Assembly: GCA_947259425.1 (NCBI GenBank)
Contig: CAMYMO010000020.1
Location: 1 to 20,117 of the forward strand
Length of the DNA stretch: 20,117 bases
Reading direction: 5' to 3'
From: an uncultured Ectothiorhodospiraceae bacterium
Lineage (GTDB): Bacteria; Pseudomonadota; Gammaproteobacteria; UBA6429; Thiohalophilaceae
The notes under the pieces were generated by a model. It searched no databases, was not told the DNA's origin, and saw only the letters and a program-made list of their open reading frames with translations. Every line of letters begins with the position of its first letter. Within the stretch, counting starts at the first letter, position 1. Shown piece after piece: positions 14,570 through 20,117 of the stretch. A program made the position numbers and the translations under genes.

Positions 14570-15586
14570 ATGTTAACCGTCTACGAATCACTACCGGATG
14601 GATTATTAAATTGTGAGCCTAATGAGTTGCATGAACGTTTACCTGGACCAAGTTTAATTCATTTAGCAGGTGATATTAAACAGCCGCTTTTTGTTTCGGT
14701 CCTGCTACATGGTAACGAAACAACGGGCTGGTATGCAGTGCGCGAGCTATTAATAGAGTATCAGGATAAATTACTCCCACGATCGCTGAGTCTGTTCATT
14801 GCGAATGTCGCTGCGGCAAAGGAATCGGCTCGTCATCTTGATGATCAGCCTGATTATAATCGTATCTGGAAAATGGATCAGGAGCGTATTGAGAACGAAA
14901 TGGTGCATGAAGTTTTACGCCAAATGGAGCAGCGCGATGTATTTGCCTGTATAGATATACATAATAATACCGGGCGCAATCCTCATTATGCTTGTGTGAA
15001 CCGTTTAGCGAGTCCTTTTTTCCAGCTCGCAACGTTATTTGCAAATACGGTCGTTTATTTCATTAAACCTGATACGGTTTTATCGCTGGCGTTCTCTAAT
15101 TTATGTCCTGCGGTGACGATTGAATGTGGTAAACCGTCTGAATCAAATGGAGTTGAACATGCTAAGGGCTATCTACGATCAGTGCTTAATCTGCAGGAGC
15201 TTGATGAGCAAAGTCGTGATGTCCATGATATTCGGGTTTTCCATACCGTCGCGATTGTGAAGCTGAAACAAGGTATTACGATTGGTCCGGAAGGGCAAAA
15301 TGTCGCTATGCAGATTTTTCCTCACCTGGATCAGCTCAATTTTAGTGAGTTAAAACCGGATACCGTTTTGGCGCTGACAAATCAGGATGATTTTATGCCC
15401 GTCGAAGTCATTAATGAATTTGGCAAGGATGTTGCCGAGCGATATTTTGAAGTGAAACAGGGTTCATTACGTACGGTCCGCTCAGTGATGCCCTCCATGT
15501 TGACCCTGGATACGAACATCATTCGGCAGGATTGTTTTTGTTATTTGATGGAGCAGCTGGATTTGAGCACAACACTGTCCACCTGA
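14570..15586 (+). CDS. Succinylglutamate desuccinylase/aspartoacylase (AstE/AspA, M14-like) family protein
   Basis: The 338-residue protein has the zinc-hydrolase pattern of the AstE/AspA branch of the M14 carboxypeptidase fold. HGNETT (47-52) supplies the first His and Glu, DYNRIW matches the substrate-binding Asn-Arg segment, DIHNNTGRNPHY supplies the second His, and TIECGKPSE carries the catalytic Glu. Known relatives remove acyl groups from amino acids such as N-succinylglutamate or N-acetylaspartate; the substrate here is unknown. I prefer ATG at 14570, because GGCAGG lies about 7 bases upstream; an in-frame ATG at 14555 would overlap the previous gene. The gene closes the operon that starts at amgK. 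No arginine-degradation (ast) genes are nearby, so succinylglutamate is not favoured by context. Confidence 0.82.
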   Translation: MLTVYESLPDGLLNCEPNELHERLPGPSLIHLAGDIKQPLFVSVLLHGNETTGWYAVRELLIEYQDKLLPRSLSLFIANVAAAKESARHLDDQPDYNRIWKMDQERIENEMVHEVLRQMEQRDVFACIDIHNNTGRNPHYACVNRLASPFFQLATLFANTVVYFIKPDTVLSLAFSNLCPAVTIECGKPSESNGVEHAKGYLRSVLNLQELDEQSRDVHDIRVFHTVAIVKLKQGITIGPEGQNVAMQIFPHLDQLNFSELKPDTVLALTNQDDFMPVEVINEFGKDVAERYFEVKQGSLRTVRSVMPSMLTLDTNIIRQDCFCYLMEQLDLSTTLST

Positions 15587-15630
15587 CCGCCCAGTTTGGA
15601 TTAATGGCGTGGTTTTGCGCTTTATCTCGC

Positions 15631-15658
15631 TTGAGCCGATCGGCTAAGTTGGTATAAT
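15631..15658 (+). promoter_or_regulatory. Predicted promoter of the TPR/NTF2-L,D-transpeptidase pair
   Basis: TTGAGC (15631-15636) and a perfect TATAAT (15653-15658) are 16 bases apart, and TGG directly before TATAAT forms an extended -10. This is the best promoter match in the window. Expected start near 15665, about 53 bases before the ATG at 15718. Confidence 0.65.
15634..15645. promoter_or_regulatory. Perfect 12-bp palindrome across the -35/spacer, candidate operator
   Basis: AGCCGATCGGCT is fully self-complementary and covers the end of the -35 hexamer and half of the spacer. A protein bound here would block RNA polymerase. There is no following T-run, so it is not a terminator for the gene ending at 15586. 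The cognate regulator is unknown. Confidence 0.4.
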
Positions 15659-15693
15659 CATTGCAGTTTTTCATGAACCAGCTATATTAATAA

Positions 15694-15706
15694 TTAGCCA
15701 GGCTAA
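15694..15706 (+). promoter_or_regulatory. Inverted repeat TTAGCC-A-GGCTAA in the leader, next to the ribosome site
   Basis: Six-base arms flank a single central base, so it suits a dimeric protein better than an RNA hairpin. It lies 11 bases before the ATG at 15718 and touches the purine-rich AAAGAG ribosome site. The half-site GGCTAA also occurs at 15642-15647, within and just past the promoter palindrome. Confidence 0.35.
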
Positions 15707-15717
15707 AGAGATAATTA

Positions 15718-16707
15718 ATGATGCGGTTACGTGCTTTTCTCTGTTGCTGTGTAGTCAGTGCTTGTTGGGTCGGATCGGCGTTTGCGGATGATCGGCAATC
15801 TATTCAAACCCAATTGCAGACTGGGCATGGCGATACCACAAAACGCCTTCAGGAGGTCGATGTTTTTCTACAGCAATCTCCAGCAGATTTTGACGCATTA
15901 TTTTTAAAGGCACGCTTACTCGAAGAAAATAACGAAATGGCTAAAGCGGAAGCCCTATATCGTAAAATTATTTCGGCCCATCCGAAAAGACCTGAACCTT
16001 ATAACAATTTAGCGAGTTTACTCGTGAGTAATGGAAAGTTGAGTGAAGCACAGGCCTTGCTCGAAAAGGCCATACGAACACACCCAAGCTATGCAACTAT
16101 CTACGATAATTTAACTAAAATTTATGTCACTATGGCTCGGGACTCATACGGAAAGGCGTTGCAATTAGACGAAACAAGTAGCCAGGTCAGCCTTGTGAGT
16201 CTAAATTCGGTATCCCAATTAGCACCTGAGCAAACGACAATAAAATCTAACATAATAGCCAAGCCAACGACAATTCCGACGGAGAAAAAAGCTGAATCGA
16301 TTGCACCAAATGTTCTGGCTAATCCAAAGCAAAAGATCACACCAACTCAAGCTTTACAGGATCGTAATGAAATTATAACGACACTGGAAGGTTGGGCCGC
16401 CGCCTGGTCTGAGCAGGCTACCGATGTGTATTTTATCTTCTATGCCGATGATTACCATCCCCCAGGTCAATCACGTATTGCCTGGAAAAAAGAACGACGT
16501 GTTCGTCTAAACAAACCACGCTGGATTCAAATCGGCCTAAAGGGTATTGATATTAAGTCGTTAAAGGATAATGAGGCGAAGGTCGAATTAGTGCAGGAAT
16601 ACCGTGCTAGTAATTATCAAGATAAAACCCGTAAACAATTTAAACTTCGACAGACAACTGATGGTTGGCGTATTGTTGAAGAAAGGAATCTAGCCAAGAT
16701 TAATTAA
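15718..16707 (+). CDS. Secreted TPR protein with C-terminal NTF2-like (Cds6-type) domain
   Basis: The 329-residue protein starts with a signal peptide (hydrophobic 5-20, cleavage near AFA/DD at about residue 23). Residues about 52-145 form three TPR-like helical repeats, such as LFLKARLLEENNEMAKAEAL and PYNNLASLLVSNGKLSEAQAL. A Lys/Pro/Thr-rich linker leads to an NTF2-like domain at about 216-329 (EGWAAAWSEQATDVYFIFYA; WRIVEER). That terminal domain belongs to the type found at the C-terminus of Cds6-like L,D-transpeptidases, but there is no YkuD domain here, so it is not an enzyme of that class. The next gene, 1 base away, has the same NTF2-like end plus YkuD, so this one is probably a non-catalytic partner. 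ATG codons occur at 15718 and 15721. Confidence 0.82.
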   Translation: MMRLRAFLCCCVVSACWVGSAFADDRQSIQTQLQTGHGDTTKRLQEVDVFLQQSPADFDALFLKARLLEENNEMAKAEALYRKIISAHPKRPEPYNNLASLLVSNGKLSEAQALLEKAIRTHPSYATIYDNLTKIYVTMARDSYGKALQLDETSSQVSLVSLNSVSQLAPEQTTIKSNIIAKPTTIPTEKKAESIAPNVLANPKQKITPTQALQDRNEIITTLEGWAAAWSEQATDVYFIFYADDYHPPGQSRIAWKKERRVRLNKPRWIQIGLKGIDIKSLKDNEAKVELVQEYRASNYQDKTRKQFKLRQTTDGWRIVEERNLAKIN

Positions 16708-16708
16708 T

Positions 16709-18106
16709 ATGCCGTTGATGTATCGAAAATCCTTCATCTTAACCTGTTCCGCCATTCTTATGGTGATGGCCGTAGTGACTCAGAGCCAGACGGTTTCCAG
16801 CATAGTACAACCGAATATCACGCAAGCCAAATTAACACAAACCAAACCTGGAACGTCTCAGGCGGTTGATGCGAATGTTGTTGAAACCGAATTACCAAAA
16901 ATAGATTTAACCACGTCAGCATTACATGAATTAAAACAGCGAATGGAAGCAAGAGTATCTAAAGATAAAGATGATTATGAGGCATACTTGTTAAAGGGAA
17001 TGGCTTCCTATCAACTTGGTGATACTCAATTGGCGTTTAATGAGATTAGCCAATTGTCTGAGCGTGCACCTCAATTCCATCTTGCCCATCTTCTACGTGC
17101 CGATATCCTGGCAACTCGCACTAATGTAATGAGTGATATTGGAATGCTTGGATTGAGTGCAGATCAGGAAGCGATCAATAAACAAGTCAATGCACTGCGC
17201 AATGAGGCTCGTATGCGCATACAGGCTAACCTTAATCCGATCAGTGAGGATAAGGTGCCATTGCAATTATTGAATTTGAGTCCGACGATAGATACTGCTT
17301 TATTAGTCGATAAGATGAATCATCGCTTATATGTATTTAAACGTGAGAACAGTAACTCGCCAGCTCGTTTAGTTAAAGATTTTTATATCAGTACTGGCCA
17401 AAATACGGGTAACAAAGTTACCGAGGGTGATTTGAAAACACCGGAGGGCGTGTACTTTATTACCTCGTGGATTCCTGATGGTGAGCTACCTGAGAAATAT
17501 GGCGTCGGTGCTTTCCCTACAGACTACCCAAATGTATTGGACCGAAAATTAGGTAAAACAGGTGATGGTATTTGGTTGCACGGGACAGATCGCATTTATT
17601 ATAGTCGTCCACCACTCGACAGTGAAGGCTGTGTGGTGTTAGCCAACCCGGATTTAAAAAAAATCCAGCAGCTGATTACCCCGGGGAAAACGCCGATTGT
17701 GATCGCCGATAAAATAAAATGGGTCTCAGTTACTGAATGGCATAAAATGCGTGCTGAGGTATTAAAATCTATCGAACGCTGGCGATTAGACTGGGAGAGT
17801 CTTAATGTACAAAAATATTTAAGTCATTATGGCGAAGAGTTTTGGAGTGGACGACATAATCAGCGTAGTTGGGCACAGCATAAGAAACGAATTTCAAAAC
17901 AGAAAACCTTTCAGAAGGTCACCTTGAGTGATTTATCTTTATACTACTATCCACAGCTAAATGAGGCTGAAGGACACTCCGGGAATATGGTGCTGGCTCG
18001 ATTTACTCAAAAATACCGATCTAATAACTACAATGGTGAAATAAGCAAACGTATTTATTTGGCTAAAAAGTCTGGGACCTGGAAAATTCTTTACGAAGGC
18101 CGTTAG
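16709..18106 (+). CDS. L,D-transpeptidase with TPR-like region and C-terminal NTF2-like domain
   Basis: L,D-transpeptidases make 3-3 cross-links in peptidoglycan, attach proteins to it or form related bonds, using a catalytic Cys. This 465-residue protein has an N-terminal hydrophobic segment (9-24; signal peptide or anchor), a TPR-like region (about 85-140), and a YkuD domain at about 194-335. The active-site signature is HGT at 291-293 and SEGCVVL at 305-311, with Cys308 as nucleophile. A C-terminal NTF2-like domain follows (about 343-465). The layout resembles Cds6-type enzymes. ATG at 16709 follows the previous stop after 1 base, implying translational coupling; an ATG at 16718 is an alternative. 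The 3' end overlaps the convergent YdcF-like gene by 4 bases. Which reaction it performs cannot be decided from sequence. Confidence 0.92.
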   Translation: MPLMYRKSFILTCSAILMVMAVVTQSQTVSSIVQPNITQAKLTQTKPGTSQAVDANVVETELPKIDLTTSALHELKQRMEARVSKDKDDYEAYLLKGMASYQLGDTQLAFNEISQLSERAPQFHLAHLLRADILATRTNVMSDIGMLGLSADQEAINKQVNALRNEARMRIQANLNPISEDKVPLQLLNLSPTIDTALLVDKMNHRLYVFKRENSNSPARLVKDFYISTGQNTGNKVTEGDLKTPEGVYFITSWIPDGELPEKYGVGAFPTDYPNVLDRKLGKTGDGIWLHGTDRIYYSRPPLDSEGCVVLANPDLKKIQQLITPGKTPIVIADKIKWVSVTEWHKMRAEVLKSIERWRLDWESLNVQKYLSHYGEEFWSGRHNQRSWAQHKKRISKQKTFQKVTLSDLSLYYYPQLNEAEGHSGNMVLARFTQKYRSNNYNGEISKRIYLAKKSGTWKILYEGR

Positions 18107-18867
18107 TAATATCTTAATTTATACCAAAGCCTTCCAAACCATTCATGAAATACTTGTGCTGAGGTGCTGGCCGAATGAATGTTGGGTATTAGTCTAACAT
18201 AAAAGGGTCGGTTGTCTGGAGTATGAAACCCCAGTGGTGCAGGTGTAACCGTGAAGCCTGCGTGTTCAAATGCTTCGGTCGCTCGGGCCATATGTAACGC
18301 ATGCGTTACCAGGATTATATTCGTTTTGCTGTCATTGCCTATCATTTTATAAGTGTAGAGGGCATTTTCATAAGTCGTTCGACTTTGATCTTCAACCCAA
18401 TGGGTTACCCCGACAAAAGAATTTTCAATGACATTTTTCATCAACACGGCTTCAGGGGCTTGTTCCCCATATACGCTGCCCCCGGATACCAATATGGGTA
18501 ACTTTAATTTACGTTGCAGGTAGCTTCCATATCGGCATCGCTCTAATGCATGTCGCGATACGGTATCATTATTCTGATATTCCGGGGCAGCTGGGTATCG
18601 ACCGCCTCCGAGAATTACAATTGCTTTAGCAGGAGCTGTTTGTGTTAATTCTTCTGTTAAGGGGGTGTTTGCTTGCGTCATTTCGACTAAGTTTGAACTG
18701 ACCAGAGGAATGCTGATAAGAAATAGACTGATTAATCCGGTATAAAATAGTATCTGTCCACTGCGATAGAAACGTAAGCGCACAAGCGCACCAAGCAGGA
18801 TAAAGCTGAAAAATAATCCAGGCGGGACAGCAAGCAGCGAAATTAATTTTGTAATCAGAACTTCCAT
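18103..18867 (-). CDS. YdcF/ElyC-like DUF218 membrane protein
   Basis: The 254-residue protein has two N-terminal membrane spans (about 8-28 and 38-57) and then a DUF218 domain. Its motifs are AIVILGGGR (82-90), ILVSGGSVYGEQAPEA (125-140), VEDQSRTTYENA (158-169) and ILVTHALHMARA (185-196). The arrangement of two spans before the domain matches ElyC of E. coli, which is implicated in envelope and undecaprenyl-carrier homeostasis, rather than the cytoplasmic YdcF; orthology is not proven. ATG at 18867 has AGGAA 8 bases upstream. It is 26 bases after lipA on the same strand and probably shares its message, while its end meets the L,D-transpeptidase gene head-on. Confidence 0.86.
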   Translation of the reverse strand: MEVLITKLISLLAVPPGLFFSFILLGALVRLRFYRSGQILFYTGLISLFLISIPLVSSNLVEMTQANTPLTEELTQTAPAKAIVILGGGRYPAAPEYQNNDTVSRHALERCRYGSYLQRKLKLPILVSGGSVYGEQAPEAVLMKNVIENSFVGVTHWVEDQSRTTYENALYTYKMIGNDSKTNIILVTHALHMARATEAFEHAGFTVTPAPLGFHTPDNRPFYVRLIPNIHSASTSAQVFHEWFGRLWYKLRYY

Positions 18868-18893
18868 GTTAGTTGTTCCTGGTAAATAGCGGG

Positions 18894-19862
18894 TTAGCTT
18901 ATGTCTTGGGCTTGAATATCAGCGTGGTAGGAGGAGCGTACCATCGGTCCGCTGGCAACATTTTTAAAACCCATGGCATAACCTGCCAGTTCAAGCTCTT
19001 TGAATTCTTCCGGTGTGACATAACGTTCAACGGCAAGATGATGCTGACTGGGTTGTAAATATTGTCCAAGCGTTAACATGTCACAACCGTGATCGTGTAA
19101 ATCCTGCATGACTGTTTTAACTTCATCAAGCGTTTCACCGAGACCTAACATTAATCCTGATTTAGTCGAGACGTCAGGGTTTGCAGCCTTAAAGTTCTTA
19201 ATAAGATCTAACGACCATTGATAATCTGAACCAGGACGAGCTTTTTTGTAGAGACGAGGTATGGTTTCTAGATTATGGTTAAACACATCGGGTAATTGTT
19301 GGGTGATAACGGGCAAGGCTTTTTCCATACGTCCACGAAAATCCGGGGTAAGGATCTCAATTTTAGTTGCCGGGCAGTATTTGCGGATGGCTGCAATACA
19401 CTGTGCAAAATGCTGGGCACCCCCATCGCGCAAGTCGTCGCGATCAACTGAGGTGATCACGACATAACGTAAATCCATCGCCGCTATAGTCTTTGCCAAA
19501 TTGAGGGGTTCATCGGTATCGAGCGGTTCAGGACGACCATGGGCAACATCACAAAATGGACAGCGGCGAGTACAGATATTTCCCATGATCATGAAGGTTG
19601 CGGTGCCATGCGCAAAACATTCGCCAATATTGGGGCAGGCGGCTTCTTCGCAGACGGTATGTAAATTGTGTTCACGCAGGACGTCTTTGAGGTTTGCGAC
19701 CGCAGGCGAATTGGGTGATCGAGCTCGTATCCAGTTAGGCTTTCTAAGTGGTTGATCTTTAGGGACAACCTTTATTGGAATGCGTGCTGTTTTACTTGCT
19801 CCTTTTAAAGGATTAGCCGCCTGGGGCAGAACTTCATTATGTTCATTATTGGGATCTTTCAT
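18894..19862 (-). CDS. lipA: Lipoyl synthase
   Basis: LipA is a radical-SAM enzyme that inserts two sulfur atoms into protein-bound octanoyl groups, completing lipoyl cofactors of 2-oxoacid dehydrogenases and the glycine cleavage system. The 322-residue protein has both iron-sulfur sites. The auxiliary-cluster cysteines are Cys71, Cys76 and Cys82 ([14 protein letters not shown]), and the radical-SAM CX3CX2C motif is Cys97, Cys101 and Cys104 ([10 protein letters not shown]). The C-terminal RSSY segment (309-312), which provides the Ser ligand to the auxiliary cluster, is also intact. The first 45 residues are a variable basic tail. It follows lipB by 22 bases. Confidence 0.98.
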   Translation of the reverse strand: MKDPNNEHNEVLPQAANPLKGASKTARIPIKVVPKDQPLRKPNWIRARSPNSPAVANLKDVLREHNLHTVCEEAACPNIGECFAHGTATFMIMGNICTRRCPFCDVAHGRPEPLDTDEPLNLAKTIAAMDLRYVVITSVDRDDLRDGGAQHFAQCIAAIRKYCPATKIEILTPDFRGRMEKALPVITQQLPDVFNHNLETIPRLYKKARPGSDYQWSLDLIKNFKAANPDVSTKSGLMLGLGETLDEVKTVMQDLHDHGCDMLTLGQYLQPSQHHLAVERYVTPEEFKELELAGYAMGFKNVASGPMVRSSYHADIQAQDIS

Positions 19863-19884
19863 CGGTTTTCGTATGGTTCGATGG

Positions 19885-20117
19885 CTATTGATTGTCGTTA
19901 TTGTAACCCAATTGCTGGCATAGGTGATGGTGTAACCCCATTTTTACTTCATCGATATTCGGACCGGCATCAATTAGTGCCTTGAGCTGGGTCACCGGCA
20001 TATTCTCATATCCGCATGGATTTATGTTTTTAAATGGCTCCAGGTCCATATCAACATTGAATGAAAGCCCATGATAAGTACAACCGTTCTTTACGCGTAA
20101 ACCTAGGGCCGCAATCT
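19885..20117 (-). CDS. lipB: Octanoyl-[acyl-carrier-protein]-protein N-octanoyltransferase (C-terminal part)
   Basis: The right edge holds the last 77 codons of LipB, which transfers octanoyl groups from ACP to lipoyl domains, the step before LipA. Diagnostic residues visible are [17 protein letters not shown], with the catalytic-site Lys, and [18 protein letters not shown], containing the conserved Cys of the acyl-transfer site. The stop TAG is at 19885-19887. The frame is open to the window edge, so the N-terminus with its acyl-binding His is not seen. Confidence 0.95.
   Translation of the reverse strand, partial: IAALGLRVKNGCTYHGLSFNVDMDLEPFKNINPCGYENMPVTQLKALIDAGPNIDEVKMGLHHHLCQQLGYNNDNQ

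Overview
The window reads as chromosomal DNA from a moderately AT-rich gammaproteobacterium. The best evidence is the minus-strand block lptD-surA-pdxA-rsmA, the nearby apaG, the divergent amgK-murU pair (an arrangement also known from Pseudomonas) and lipB-lipA. I cannot name the genus. A marine Thiotrichales- or Methylophaga-like organism is possible but unproven. I see no mobile element, CRISPR array, tRNA, rRNA or phage gene, and no intergenic gap exceeds about 170 bases.

Layout. 1-900: a truncated DsrE2-type gene (minus) diverges from a MarR-family regulator (plus) across a short intergenic region with a 19-bp palindrome. 918-6996: a minus-strand series made of a methyltransferase, apaG, a ComFB-family protein, a small HExxH protein, a CheW/transmembrane/LysM fusion, rsmA and pdxA. 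Compared with the classical rsmA-apaG-apaH order, three genes are inserted between rsmA and apaG, and apaH is absent from the expected place. 7023-11373: surA, lptD and a DUF1624 membrane protein, all minus. 11429-15586: a tightly packed plus-strand operon with amgK, murU, a GCS2-family ligase-like gene and an AstE/aspartoacylase-like gene. 15718-18106: a plus-strand pair behind a strong predicted promoter, namely a TPR/NTF2-like secreted protein and a TPR/YkuD/NTF2-like L,D-transpeptidase. 18103-20117: a minus-strand lipB (partial), lipA and YdcF/ElyC-like operon that converges on the transpeptidase gene with a 4-base overlap.

How the genes fit together. Much of the window concerns the cell envelope: outer-membrane LPS insertion (LptD) and its chaperone (SurA), recycling of cell-wall amino sugars (AmgK, MurU), peptidoglycan cross-linking or anchoring (L,D-transpeptidase), peptidoglycan binding (LysM fusion) and an ElyC-like membrane protein.

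The most unusual gene is the 716-residue fusion. It has an N-terminal CheW-like domain, one central membrane span and a C-terminal LysM domain. This layout could physically tie a chemosensory complex to peptidoglycan, in a topology opposite to FimV/HubP polar landmarks. It overlaps the start of the following HExxH gene at an A7 tract. The second lead is the ligase-like plus deacylase-like pair joined to the amino-sugar recycling genes. The third is the paired secreted TPR/NTF2 proteins, of which only one carries the catalytic YkuD domain.
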